From Atopostipes suicloacalis DSM 15692 (GTDB taxonomy: Bacteria > Bacillota > Bacilli > Lactobacillales > Carnobacteriaceae_A): 64,000 nt of DNA. Shown here in pieces: positions 44,764-55,039 of this stretch (positions are counted from its first letter, which is position 1; the number at the start of each line of letters is the position of its first letter). A model generated the notes under the pieces. It saw only the letters and a program-made list of their open reading frames with translations. It had not been told where the DNA came from and did not search any database. The translations under genes were made by a program, and so were the position numbers. The stretch covers positions 46,156 to 110,155 of the forward strand of contig NZ_FQUF01000004.1 in NCBI RefSeq assembly GCF_900129085.1. The letters are read 5' to 3'.

Positions 44764-44808
44764 AAAAAATCTCCCTTTCCTCTAGTAAGGAAAAGTGGAG
44801 ATTTTTTA
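44764..44808. terminator. Bidirectional terminator between the sugar operon and usp
   Basis: AAAATCTCC and GGAGATTTT with an inner TTTCCT/AGGAAA stem, an A run on one side and a T run on the other. The gap 44683-44763 shows nothing else. Confidence 0.88.
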
Positions 44809-44814
44809 ATTTTT

Positions 44815-45315
44815 TTAGAAGTTATTATTGGCTATTCGATTATTTTCATGGGTTTCTGCTTCATCAGAACGAGCAATCAGAACATCACAAGGAGCATTTC
44901 GAGCAACGTATTCAGACACTGACCCAATCAGGAGACGTTCGACAGCATTTAATCCTGTGGCTCCGAGTAGAATCAAATCAATATTATATTCTTTAGGAAG
45001 ATTTGTAGAAATTTCTATCTTAGGGGAGCCAACTCTTAAGATGATTTTCACTTCTGATAGGTGTTGCTTTTCTGCCCATTTTTTATAGGTATTTAAAGTA
45101 GTTTCTGCCATATTATAAACCTGATCAATAAAGGTATTGTCTTGATCCGGGCGATCTAAATTAGGGAAAATTCTCAAGTTTCGACTATCACTAATATGAG
45201 CAATGAAGAGTTGACTCTTATTTTTCTTCGCAATGGCAACTGCTTTTTTAAAAGCTTGTTCTGCCTCATCTGAACCGTCAATAGCGACTAATATCTTTTG
45301 ATAGTTCTTTTCCAT
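44815..45315 (-). CDS. Universal stress protein, UspA family
   Basis: A 166-residue single-domain Usp. It begins MEKNYQKILVAIDGSDEAEQ and has the ATP-binding type motif near its end (LILLGATGLNAVERLLIGSV, then SEYVARNAPCDVLIAR), which places it with the nucleotide-binding subgroup. The open frame extends to 45354, but GGTGGG lies about seven bases before the ATG ending at 45315, and that start fits the family. It is transcribed toward the sugar operon and follows the probable 6S RNA terminator, so it needs its own promoter or read-through. Confidence 0.92.
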   Translation of the reverse strand: MEKNYQKILVAIDGSDEAEQAFKKAVAIAKKNKSQLFIAHISDSRNLRIFPNLDRPDQDNTFIDQVYNMAETTLNTYKKWAEKQHLSEVKIILRVGSPKIEISTNLPKEYNIDLILLGATGLNAVERLLIGSVSEYVARNAPCDVLIARSDEAETHENNRIANNNF

Positions 45316-45348
45316 TTTTTTCCCACCTTCAAAGTTTGATATAAATAA

Positions 45349-45376
45349 AACCACTTTGCATAAACAAAGTGGTTTT
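45349..45376 (-). terminator. Terminator of the 6S RNA transcript
   Basis: On the minus strand AAAACCACTTTG pairs perfectly with CAAAGTGGTTTT around a short loop, followed by ATTTAT. It is symmetrical enough to act on either strand. Confidence 0.85.
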
Positions 45377-45582
45377 ACGTTTCTTATGTAGGATATCCGA
45401 TCGTGCCGTTTGGTTACCTTGTACTTTTGAACCCGCTATCTGCAGGTGGGCTTCACAAAGAGCTACTTTGACTTCCAAGTGAAAAGGCTTGTCATTGTTT
45501 CTCTTATTAGAATCCCTTATATAAATGACTTGTAGGGTTCACGCATTATGAGGTATCGCGTACACATCAGATATCAACTTCT
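45377..45582 (-). ncRNA. ssrS: Probable 6S RNA
   Basis: A 200-base minus-strand transcript with no ORF lies between a near-consensus promoter and a terminator. Its ends pair: near the 5' end TGATATCTGAT matches ATCGGATATC near the 3' end with G-T pairs, giving the rod-like closing stem expected of 6S RNA. Several interrupted helices follow, with a large unpaired centre. The location beside rarA agrees with the 6S-1 gene neighbourhood in Bacillus. 6S RNA mimics an open promoter and sequesters RNA polymerase in stationary phase. I have not scored it against the family model, so the exact ends and identity are inference. Confidence 0.7.
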
Positions 45583-45588
45583 AAGTAA

Positions 45589-45617
45589 AGAATAGCATAA
45601 CAGGTTCTAACTGTCAA
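45589..45617 (-). promoter_or_regulatory. Promoter of the probable 6S RNA
   Basis: On the minus strand TTGACA, exactly 17 bases, TATTCT. The -35 is consensus. The 135 bases between it and rarA hold no ORF. Confidence 0.82.
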
Positions 45618-45752
45618 AGGAACGGTTTGAGATAAGAACTTTTTTTAAAAGTTTCCTCATTAGGTTCTGCTATTCGATTGGTTAAATCATAAATCATTTA
45701 ATCGCATATTGCAAGATATTTACCTAAAAAATATTATTAATTTATGATTCAA

Positions 45753-47024
45753 CTATTTTTTATTTGAATTAAATTTTAAATATTGTTTTGCCAATGCTGT
45801 TTCAAATTTACTTGTAGGTTTTGGTTCATAGTATGTTTTCCCTATTAAAGGATCAGGGAGATATTGTTGTTCGACCCAAGCATTTTCATAAGCATGAGGG
45901 TATTTATAATCCACTCCTCGGTCCATTTCTTTTGCACCTTTATAATGAGCATCTCGTAAATGGTCCGGTATATGTGTTGCTTTTCCGTTTTTAACATCCG
46001 CAATCGCAGCATCTAATGCACTATATGCTGAATTTGATTTTTCAGAGAGTGCTAATTCAATGACAGCGTTGGCAAGGGGAATACGCGCTTCGGGAAAACC
46101 CGTTTTTTCGGCAGCTAAAACAGCCGTTACCGCACGAGCTGCTCCGGCCGGATTAGCCAGTCCAATATCTTCATAAGCAATGATAATTAATCGCCGACAA
46201 ATAATCTGTAGTTCACCAGCTTCAACTAACCGAGCTAGATAATGAAGGGCAGCATGAACATCACTCCCACGAATAGACTTTTGAAAAGCAGAGATCACAT
46301 CATAGTGGGCATCCCCATCTTTATCGTGGGTCATTGCTTTCCGTTGTAAGCATTCTTCCGCAATTTCAAGGGTTATATGAATAACACCTTTATCATTCGG
46401 CTTGGTAGACTCTGCAGCAATCTCTAATGCGTTCAACGCACCACGCATATCGCCATTAGTCGCTCGAGTAAAATGAGTCAGCGCTTCATCATCAAGATGA
46501 ATATTTAAAGAACCTAATCCTTTTTCTTTATCCGCTAAAGCACGCTCAATGCCCACTTGAATATCATGATCGGACAGAGGCATTAATTCAAAGATCTGCG
46601 CTCGACTTCGAATGGCAGGGTGGATAGAAATATACGGATTTTCAGTAGTTGCACCAATTAAAATAATTCGACCACTTTCTAAATGAGGGAGCAAGAAATC
46701 TTGTTTTGGTTTATCCAAACGATGAATTTCATCCAGCAATAAAACGACGCTCCCACTCATTTTGGCTTCTTCTGCTACTATTTGTAAATCTTTTTTCGTA
46801 TTCGTAGCCGCATTAAGCATTCGAAACGCATATTTGGTAGATCCTGAAATAGCGCTAGCAATACTTGTTTTCCCAATTCCAGGTGGCCCATAAAGGATCA
46901 TTGAAGACAGACGTTTGGCTTCGACCATTCGCCAAATAATCTTCCCTTCTCCGACTAAATGCTGTTGTCCCACCACTTCTTCGATAGTTGTTGGACGTAT
47001 ACGGTATGCTAATGGTTGATTCAA
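45753..47024 (-). CDS. rarA: RarA, replication-associated recombination ATPase
   Basis: A 423-residue AAA+ ATPase of the MgsA/RarA/WRNIP1 family that acts at stalled replication forks. Walker A is GPPGIGKTS (about 45-53), Walker B LLLDEIHRLDKPKQD, sensor 1 LIGATTENP, and the C-terminal tetramerisation domain holds AYEDIGLANP and the RDAHYKGAKEMDRGVDYKYPH segment. The start is TTG behind GAGAGGAG. It is divergent from gshF and upstream of the 6S locus. Confidence 0.95.
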   Translation of the reverse strand: MNQPLAYRIRPTTIEEVVGQQHLVGEGKIIWRMVEAKRLSSMILYGPPGIGKTSIASAISGSTKYAFRMLNAATNTKKDLQIVAEEAKMSGSVVLLLDEIHRLDKPKQDFLLPHLESGRIILIGATTENPYISIHPAIRSRAQIFELMPLSDHDIQVGIERALADKEKGLGSLNIHLDDEALTHFTRATNGDMRGALNALEIAAESTKPNDKGVIHITLEIAEECLQRKAMTHDKDGDAHYDVISAFQKSIRGSDVHAALHYLARLVEAGELQIICRRLIIIAYEDIGLANPAGAARAVTAVLAAEKTGFPEARIPLANAVIELALSEKSNSAYSALDAAIADVKNGKATHIPDHLRDAHYKGAKEMDRGVDYKYPHAYENAWVEQQYLPDPLIGKTYYEPKPTSKFETALAKQYLKFNSNKK

Positions 47025-47225
47025 AGGAAGTCTCCTCTCAGTTAATTACTTCTTCTATTATACATGGAAATAAAGCAAAATGCGACTAAGTAGAACGTTT
47101 GTTCATGCGACATTTAAACAAAAAAACAAAAAGCAACTAGCCTTTCCGTTCAAAAAGATACGTTCTTACATATAGTTATGTTAAAATAATAAAGATTACA
47201 TGTATAGAAGAATTGAGGAAAAAAT

Positions 47226-49541
47226 ATGAATATAGCAACCATTATCAAAGATAACGACCTTCAGTCTTTATTTACGGAAGGAAATTTTGGGATAGAAAAA
47301 GAAGGATTGCGAACTGATCCTTCTAATCAATTAGCCATGACCAATCATCCTCATGTATTAGGGAGTCGGGTATATCATCCTTATTTACTAACAGATTTTA
47401 GTGAAGCTCAACCAGAAATTGTAACTCCAGTTCAACCCTCTTTAAAATTAACATTTAATTGGTTAGAAGCTTTACATGATGTGCTTCACCGTTCTATGAA
47501 CCAAGATGAATATTTATGGCCGAACAGTATGCCAAATCTTCTCCCTGATGAAGATGAGATTCCAATTGTTCGTTATAATGATCCCGATGCCATTCGATAT
47601 CGACAGCATCTTGCGGATAGCTATGGGAAGAAAAAGCAAACAATTAGTGGAATTCACTTTAATTTTTCGTTTAGCGAAACGTTTATTGAGGGAGTTTTTC
47701 AAAAGCAAACAACTTATCAAACAAAAACAGAACTTCAAAATGAACTTTATATTAAATTATCTGCCAACTTTTTAAAATATGAATGGCTTCTATTATATTT
47801 ATTTGGAGCAAGTCCTTATGCTGATTCAGGATTTTATGATTCGAAATCCGGTCGCTTACTGAAAAAGCCTACAGATTATGTACGTAGTTTGCGAAATAGT
47901 TCTTTTGGTTACCATAACCATGATGAAGTCATTGTTAATTATGATTCGGTTGATAGTTACGTTAAAGATATAGAAAATTTTGTAGAGACTGGACATTTAT
48001 CTGAAGAACGAGAATTCTATGGAAATGCACGTCTCCGAGGCAAAGGGGATTCTTTACGAAAAATGCTTGAATCAGGTGTTCAATACGTTGAGTTTCGTTC
48101 ATTTGATCTTAACCCACTGGATCGATTAGGCATTTCTTATGCGCAAGGCCGCTTTTATCACCTATTCTTTTTATATATGATTTGGATAGAAAATAAAGCG
48201 ACTCGAGACGAGATAATCGAAGGTCAAGAAAAAATGTTAAATACAGCAGATGAAAACCCCCATGAAGTATCGGCTTATCAGAAGGAAGCTTTGAATATCT
48301 TAGAGGGTATGCTTAGTATGGTAAACGATCTTTCTTTAAATGATGAATTTGAAGAACTCATTCATAAAGCTCAAGAAAAATTTTATCATCCTGAGGAAAC
48401 GCTAAGTGCTCGTGTAGCAGATCAAATTGAAGAGCAAGGATATCTAACATTTAATCGTAATTTAGGCTTAGAATTCAAAGAGTTTTCAACTGAACGTCCT
48501 TACGTTTTAAATGGTTTTGAAGATATGGAATTGTCAACACAATTACTAATGTATGATGCTATTGAATTGGGCGTTGAGGTAGAGGTTTTTGATCGAGCGG
48601 ATCATTTCTTAAAGCTCTCGCACGAAAATATAGTTGAATATGTTAGAAATGGAAATATGACAAGTAAAGATACAACAATTTCACATTTTATAATGGAAAA
48701 CAAAACAGTCACAAAGAAAATCTTAGCGGAGGCTGGTTTCAATGTTCCTGGTGGGGGCGAATATCATTCAATAAAAGAAGCTTTGGACCACTATTCAAAC
48801 TATCAAAATCAACCGATTGTTGTAAAACCAAAATCGACCAATTATGGGATTGGGATCTCTGTCTTTAAAAAATACCCGGATAAAACGTCTTATAAAGAAG
48901 CTCTCGACATCGCATTTCAAGAAGATGATACTGTCCTTGTTGAAGAGTTTGTTCCAGGTACTGAATACCGTTTCTTTGTTTTAAATGATGAAGTGGGGGC
49001 TGTATTATTGCGAGTACCAGCAAATGTGATAGGGGATGGAAAATCAACAATTCATGAGTTAATTGACCACAAAAATGACGATCCTTTACGAGGCGCTGAC
49101 CATCGAGCACCTATGGCTTATATTGAAAAGGGTGCAATTGAAACGTTAATGTTAAAAGAACAAGATTTGACATTTGATTCTATCCCAGAAAAAGGAAAAA
49201 CTGTGTATTTACGAGAAAATTCCAATATCTCTACAGGTGGCGATTCAATTGATTTTACAAAAGAGATGGATGAGAGTTATAATGCTATAGCTGTAGGGAT
49301 TGCGAAAGCATTAGACGTAAAGGTGACAGGGATTGATTTAATTATTCCCGATTATAAAATCCCAAGTACTGAAGAAAACCCAGGATATTCCTGTATTGAA
49401 GCAAACTTTAACCCAGCAATGAATATGCATGCTTATGTAACGAAAGGTAAAGGACGACGTTTAACAAAGGGAATTTTGAAAATGCTTTTCCCAGAGCTTG
49501 TCCAACAACAAAAACAGCAAATACAAGAAACCAATAAGTAA
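47226..49541 (+). CDS. gshF: Bifunctional glutamate-cysteine ligase/glutathione synthetase
   Basis: GshF makes gamma-glutamylcysteine and then glutathione in one polypeptide. The 771 residues have a GshA-type ligase domain (about 1-470: GNFGIEKEGLR, EAQPEIVTP, SGIHFNFSF, LRNSSFGY, VEFRSFDLNP) and a C-terminal ATP-grasp domain (about 490-755: PIVVKPKSTNYGIGI, VEEFVPGTEYRFFVL, TGIDLIIPD, CIEANFNPAMNMH). This fusion is typical of Streptococcus, Enterococcus, Listeria and relatives. A short AATTGAGGA precedes the ATG. It is followed 14 bases later by iscS, perhaps coupling sulfur use. A shorter paralogue lies at 51253. Confidence 0.96.
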   Translation: MNIATIIKDNDLQSLFTEGNFGIEKEGLRTDPSNQLAMTNHPHVLGSRVYHPYLLTDFSEAQPEIVTPVQPSLKLTFNWLEALHDVLHRSMNQDEYLWPNSMPNLLPDEDEIPIVRYNDPDAIRYRQHLADSYGKKKQTISGIHFNFSFSETFIEGVFQKQTTYQTKTELQNELYIKLSANFLKYEWLLLYLFGASPYADSGFYDSKSGRLLKKPTDYVRSLRNSSFGYHNHDEVIVNYDSVDSYVKDIENFVETGHLSEEREFYGNARLRGKGDSLRKMLESGVQYVEFRSFDLNPLDRLGISYAQGRFYHLFFLYMIWIENKATRDEIIEGQEKMLNTADENPHEVSAYQKEALNILEGMLSMVNDLSLNDEFEELIHKAQEKFYHPEETLSARVADQIEEQGYLTFNRNLGLEFKEFSTERPYVLNGFEDMELSTQLLMYDAIELGVEVEVFDRADHFLKLSHENIVEYVRNGNMTSKDTTISHFIMENKTVTKKILAEAGFNVPGGGEYHSIKEALDHYSNYQNQPIVVKPKSTNYGIGISVFKKYPDKTSYKEALDIAFQEDDTVLVEEFVPGTEYRFFVLNDEVGAVLLRVPANVIGDGKSTIHELIDHKNDDPLRGADHRAPMAYIEKGAIETLMLKEQDLTFDSIPEKGKTVYLRENSNISTGGDSIDFTKEMDESYNAIAVGIAKALDVKVTGIDLIIPDYKIPSTEENPGYSCIEANFNPAMNMHAYVTKGKGRRLTKGILKMLFPELVQQQKQQIQETNK

Positions 49542-49555
49542 AGGAAAGGATTTAA

Positions 49556-50710
49556 GTGAAAGAAAAGATATATTTAGATCATGCGGCAACAACACCAATG
49601 GACCCAGAAGTCATTGACGTAATGACAAAAGCCTTAAGTGAAAACTATGGAAATGCATCCAGTATCCATCAACTAGGAAAGAAAAATCGTGTATTAATTG
49701 ACTATGCTCGTCAAACCATGGCTGAAAGTATCGGTGCCAAAACGAATGAAATAATTATTACCAGTGGTGGAACAGAAAGTGACAACACAGCCATTATAAA
49801 AACAGCAGAACATCTTGCGGATCGTGGAAAACATATTATTACAACAAATGTTGAACATCCAGCTGTTTTAAACCCAATGAAATATTTGGAGAATAAAGGA
49901 TTTGAAATCACTTACTTACCTGCGGATACTAAAGGGAAAATTACTCTTGAACAAGTAAAAGAAGCCATTCGACCAGATACTATCCTTATTTCAATTATGT
50001 ATGGCAACAATGAGGTAGGAGCCATTATGCCGATTCAAGCAATCGGAGAATATTTGAAGGAACTTGATCAAGAGATTATTTTCCATACCGATGCAGTTCA
50101 AGCATATGGTTCAATACCATTAGATGTCGAAGCATTAAATGTTGATTTATTAAGTGTCTCTGCTCATAAAATGAATGGCCCTAAAGGAATTGGGTTTTTA
50201 TATATTAGAGAAGGAATAAAAATTCCTAGTTTATTACTTGGTGGAGCTCAAGAGAATGAACATCGAGCAGGAACAGAGAATATTCCGGCTATCTTAGCTT
50301 TTGAAAAAGCAATCCAAATTCATCAAAAAAATCAAACGGAAAATTACAATCATTTAATGGAATTGAAAAAAACATTTATCAAAGAAATGGATGAAGCCGA
50401 TATAGATTATTCGGTAAATGGAGAGATTAATGATTCTTTACCTCATGTCTTAAGTCTTTGTATTCCAGCTATTCGCTCAGATATGTTATTGATTCAAATG
50501 GATCTAGAGGGCGTATTTTTATCGGCAGGTTCTGCTTGTTCAGCAGGTACACTTGAGCCAAGTCATGTTTTAATCGCTATGTTTGGTGATGAAGCAACCG
50601 AAATTGATCATACGCTTCGATTTAGCTTTGGAGTTGGAACGACTCTTGAGGAAATTAAAAAAACAGTGGAAATTTTAAAAAAATTAACCCTTAACATGCA
50701 AAAACACTGA
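49556..50710 (+). CDS. iscS: Cysteine desulfurase (IscS/YrvO-type)
   Basis: A PLP enzyme that generates the persulfide sulfur used, among other things, for tRNA 2-thiolation by MnmA. The 384 residues begin MKEKIYLDHAATTPMDPEV, with the PLP lysine in SAHKMNGPKGIGF (about 202-214) and the active cysteine in SAGSACSAGTLEPSHVL (about 323-339). The start is GTG behind AAGGAAAGG. It differs clearly from the NifZ-type enzyme at 21348 in the cysteine loop. It follows gshF closely and precedes DUF1831, the ligase paralogue and mnmA. Confidence 0.95.
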   Translation: MKEKIYLDHAATTPMDPEVIDVMTKALSENYGNASSIHQLGKKNRVLIDYARQTMAESIGAKTNEIIITSGGTESDNTAIIKTAEHLADRGKHIITTNVEHPAVLNPMKYLENKGFEITYLPADTKGKITLEQVKEAIRPDTILISIMYGNNEVGAIMPIQAIGEYLKELDQEIIFHTDAVQAYGSIPLDVEALNVDLLSVSAHKMNGPKGIGFLYIREGIKIPSLLLGGAQENEHRAGTENIPAILAFEKAIQIHQKNQTENYNHLMELKKTFIKEMDEADIDYSVNGEINDSLPHVLSLCIPAIRSDMLLIQMDLEGVFLSAGSACSAGTLEPSHVLIAMFGDEATEIDHTLRFSFGVGTTLEEIKKTVEILKKLTLNMQKH

Positions 50711-50736
50711 GTTGTACACAGAGCCCATATAGCTTT

Positions 50737-50764
50737 TTGTTCATTATTATGCTATATTTATAAT
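50737..50764 (+). promoter_or_regulatory. Promoter of the DUF1831 gene
   Basis: TTGTTC, 16 bases, TATAAT, 25 bases ahead of the start. Confidence 0.7.
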
Positions 50765-50789
50765 GAAGTAAATTGAGAGGAGTTTTCAA

Positions 50790-51131
50790 ATGACGCAGTC
50801 AAATGAAGCGTCCTTATCGGGAAGCAAACAAAAATATCGTGTACATCCAGATGCAAAACGATATACCATGCGCGACAATGCCTTTGTCGAAACGAAAAAT
50901 GGTAATTTTCAATATGAGCGAGTACTTTCTACACAACCAGGTTCAAAATCAGCGCCGATATTAAAAATTACTGTTTCTAAAGATTTTTCAAATCTAAAAC
51001 TTTCAACAGTAGCCGCCAATGGAATCAAAAAGGTGGATCTGTATGCAAATGATCAGATGAAAGAGGCTAGAGAATTAGCCGAATTTTATTTGGAAGATTT
51101 CGTAAAGGAAACCGTGCTTGAAAAGGTATGA
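50790..51131 (+). CDS. DUF1831 family protein, cysteine-desulfurase neighbour
   Basis: A 113-residue cytoplasmic protein of the DUF1831 family, which in Lactobacillales lies between iscS and mnmA. It has no cysteine, so it is not itself a sulfur carrier. The conserved part is KYRVHPDAKRYTMRDNAFVE near the start and a mixed alpha/beta middle (FSNLKLSTVAANGIKKVDLY). GAGAGGAG precedes the ATG. It has its own promoter and a strong terminator, so it can be expressed alone. A role as scaffold or regulator of the desulfurase is inference from context only. Confidence 0.86.
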   Translation: MTQSNEASLSGSKQKYRVHPDAKRYTMRDNAFVETKNGNFQYERVLSTQPGSKSAPILKITVSKDFSNLKLSTVAANGIKKVDLYANDQMKEARELAEFYLEDFVKETVLEKV

Positions 51132-51170
51132 ATAATTAATTAACACCACAGTTAAATATTCAATCGTATA

Positions 51171-51202
51171 AAAACTCTGGATAATGATTATCTAGGGTTT
51201 TT
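51171..51202 (+). terminator. Intrinsic terminator after DUF1831
   Basis: AAAACTCTGGATAAT and ATTATCTAGGGTTTT pair almost fully with a minimal loop, then T5. Confidence 0.85.
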
Positions 51203-51252
51203 ATTTTATGAAAAAAGTCTTGAATAGACAGAAAGTCGTGAGGTGAAAAATA

Positions 51253-52650
51253 TTGAATTTACTAAATGATATTAAAGAAAACAATCTGGTAGAATTATTT
51301 ATAACAGGAAACTTCGGCTTAGAAAAAGAAGGTCTCCGTGTACAAGGGAATGGGAACTTGGCGATGTCTATGCACCCTGAATCTTTAGGAAATAGAGAAG
51401 TAAATCCCCATATCAAAACAGATTATGGCGAAGCACAACCTGAAATAATTACGCCGCCTTTAGCCTCTTATTCAAAAGCACACAACTGGTTACAAACCTT
51501 GAGTTATGTTTTATTGGCAAATTTACCGGATGAGGAATATATGTGGCCCTTTAGTGTACCTTGTAATCTACCGGATGACGATCGTTTAATCAATATTTCT
51601 CAAACGACAAATATTGAGTTGGAAGAATATCGATTGTATACAGCATCAAAATATGGGAAAAAACGTCAATTAGTCAATGGTATTCATATCAATTATTCGT
51701 TTAATCCTCAGTTTTTAGAGCATCTCTTCGCCATCCAAACTCAATTTGAAACACTCGAAGCTTTGCGTGATGAATTATATTTAAAATTAGCAAGCAATTT
51801 CTTGCGTTACCAGTGGATACTTGTTTATTTATTCGGTGCAACCCCTGTAGCCGAAGCAAACTTCTTTACTGATCCTTTTTTCAAAAATAAAAGTATTCCA
51901 CTAGAACCTATGCGAAGTTTACGAAATAGTAAATTTGGTTTCACGAATCACCCAAAAGTCGTTGTCCGTTATGATTCGATTAAAAATTATGTAACTGATT
52001 TACAAGAAGCAGTACAAACTGGTAAATTAAAAAAAGAACGTGAATATTATGGAGCCGTGCGACTTCGGGGAATTGTAAAAGATTCAGCGAGTTTGCTAGA
52101 AGATGGGATCCAATATTTAGAAATGCGCTCATTTGATAATGATCCTTTTGAAGTATCGGGCTTATCTGAAGAAACCCTCCAATTTATTCATTTATTTTTT
52201 ATGACGATGCTATGCTTACCAGAAAAAATTTTGGCTTCTGAAGCTGAAATAGGAAACGTAATAACTAAACAAGTGGCCAGTGAGCGTCCTTTTTCTAAAA
52301 CAAAAAGGATAGACGAAGGTTATTGGCTATTAGGACAAATGCAATATGTGATAACAACTTTAGAACTAACTTATGATTATGCAGAATTGGTTGATCAAGC
52401 AGCCGCAGCATTAGAAATGCCAGAAAAAACAATCGCCGGTTGTATCACAACCATTTTAGAAAGTGGCAGTTCTTTGCTTACAATGGGAGAAGAACTCGGG
52501 CGCCATCATAAAAAGGAAATACTAAGCATCCAATCATTAGCAGGGTTTGAGCACCTTTCACTTGCTGAACAGCTTCAAGTTGTGAATATGCTGCAACTCG
52601 GCGCCGACGTCCCTTTAGAGTATATTAAAAATATACATATGGTTGATTAA
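51253..52650 (+). CDS. Stand-alone GshF-type glutamate-cysteine ligase paralogue
   Basis: A 465-residue protein collinear with only the first domain of gshF at 47226. Shared blocks include GNFGLEKEGLRV, EAQPEIITPP, NGIHINYSF, RSLRNSKFGFTNH and YLEMRSFDNDPFEVSG. The protein stops where the ATP-grasp synthetase domain would begin, with no remnant after the stop, so it is a single-domain enzyme rather than a recent truncation. If active it would make gamma-glutamylcysteine or a related dipeptide. The start is TTG behind GTGAGGTG. It sits between DUF1831 and mnmA where most relatives have no such gene. Substrate change is possible. Confidence 0.85.
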   Translation: MNLLNDIKENNLVELFITGNFGLEKEGLRVQGNGNLAMSMHPESLGNREVNPHIKTDYGEAQPEIITPPLASYSKAHNWLQTLSYVLLANLPDEEYMWPFSVPCNLPDDDRLINISQTTNIELEEYRLYTASKYGKKRQLVNGIHINYSFNPQFLEHLFAIQTQFETLEALRDELYLKLASNFLRYQWILVYLFGATPVAEANFFTDPFFKNKSIPLEPMRSLRNSKFGFTNHPKVVVRYDSIKNYVTDLQEAVQTGKLKKEREYYGAVRLRGIVKDSASLLEDGIQYLEMRSFDNDPFEVSGLSEETLQFIHLFFMTMLCLPEKILASEAEIGNVITKQVASERPFSKTKRIDEGYWLLGQMQYVITTLELTYDYAELVDQAAAALEMPEKTIAGCITTILESGSSLLTMGEELGRHHKKEILSIQSLAGFEHLSLAEQLQVVNMLQLGADVPLEYIKNIHMVD

Positions 52651-52653
52651 TAG

Positions 52654-53946
<1,293 letters not shown>

Positions 53947-53957
53947 TTAAATTGATT

Positions 53958-54001
53958 TAAAGCTTCACTGAAAGGAACTTCCCTTTTGGTGAGGCTTTTT
54001 A
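53958..54001 (+). terminator. Intrinsic terminator after mnmA
   Basis: AAAGCTTCACTGAAAGG pairs with CCCTTTTGGTGAGGCTTT, then T run. Confidence 0.9.
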
Positions 54002-54079
54002 ACTATTGAAAAGGTCTAAGGATTTGTTTAGACTGAGGGAGTAACCTTTAGCCAATAAAATAGAGCAGGAGCCAAATAA

Positions 54080-54916
54080 ATGAAGCTTAAAGCAATTGTT
54101 ATGGATATTGATGGAACTTTATTAAATGAAGAGAAGCTTATTTCAACACGTACAAAAGATAAATTGATTGAAGCCCAAAAGAAAGGTATAAAGGTCGTTT
54201 TAGCCTCTGGTAGACCTACTCAAGGAATGCTTCCTTTAGCTGAAGAATTAGAGATGAATAAATATGAAGGTTTCCTAGTTTCTTATAATGGGAGTCAAGT
54301 TTATGATGTAAAAACAAAAGAGATTTTATTTAATCAAGCTATTCCAACAGATTTAGCGAACAGGATATTAAACCATTTATCCAAATTTGAAGTTGTTCCT
54401 ATGGTTGATCAGGATGACTATATGATTGTAAATAATGCATTTTTTGATATAAAATCTGAGGTACCTTCTGGATATATGAATATTGTTCATTACGAAGTAC
54501 GAGGTGGAAATTTTAAAGTCTATGAGGTAGATGATTTTAGCAAGGGAATTAAAAAGCCTGTTAATAAAATTTTAGTTGCGGGTAATCCAGGTTATTTACA
54601 AAAACATCATGAAGCTATGCGCGCACCTTTTAAGGACTTAATCACTGCCGCCTTTTCTGCTCCTTTTTATTTTGAATATACCGATCAAGGTATTGATAAA
54701 GCAAGAGCTTTAGATGAGGTATTTCCGAAGATGGGGATTTCACCTGAGAATATCATCTCGTTTGGAGATGGGCAAAATGATCGCTCAATTATTGAATATG
54801 CCGGCATTGGGGTGGCTATGAGAAATGCTGTACCAGAAATCTTAGAGTTAGCGGATGAGGTTACACATTCCAATAGTGAAGATGGGATTGCCAATTTCTT
54901 AGACCAATATTTTTAG
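54080..54916 (+). CDS. Cof-type HAD-IIB phosphatase
   Basis: A 278-residue HAD hydrolase of the Cof group (YidA-like), expected to dephosphorylate sugar phosphates or related small molecules. Motif I VMDIDGTLLNEEKLIS (about 7-22), motif II LASGRPTQGM, the C2-type cap between about residues 85 and 190, motif III with KILVAG, and motif IV FGDGQNDRSIIEYAGIGVAM are intact. The ATG follows GCAGGAG. It stands alone between the mnmA terminator and recD2. Substrate cannot be predicted. Confidence 0.92.
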   Translation: MKLKAIVMDIDGTLLNEEKLISTRTKDKLIEAQKKGIKVVLASGRPTQGMLPLAEELEMNKYEGFLVSYNGSQVYDVKTKEILFNQAIPTDLANRILNHLSKFEVVPMVDQDDYMIVNNAFFDIKSEVPSGYMNIVHYEVRGGNFKVYEVDDFSKGIKKPVNKILVAGNPGYLQKHHEAMRAPFKDLITAAFSAPFYFEYTDQGIDKARALDEVFPKMGISPENIISFGDGQNDRSIIEYAGIGVAMRNAVPEILELADEVTHSNSEDGIANFLDQYF

Positions 54917-54989
54917 TAGTAGTGTTTAATGAATGTGGCCAGGAATCTTTCAATCCTTGCAACGATTTATTTTGTGCTTTAATTTTTTG

Positions 54990-55017
54990 TTAGACTGCGT
55001 TAAAATAAAGCTATAAC
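54990..55017 (+). promoter_or_regulatory. Candidate recD2 promoter
   Basis: TTAGAC, 16 bases, TATAAC. Moderate match only. Confidence 0.45.
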
Positions 55018-55039
55018 TGTTAGTGAGAGGAGAAATAAA

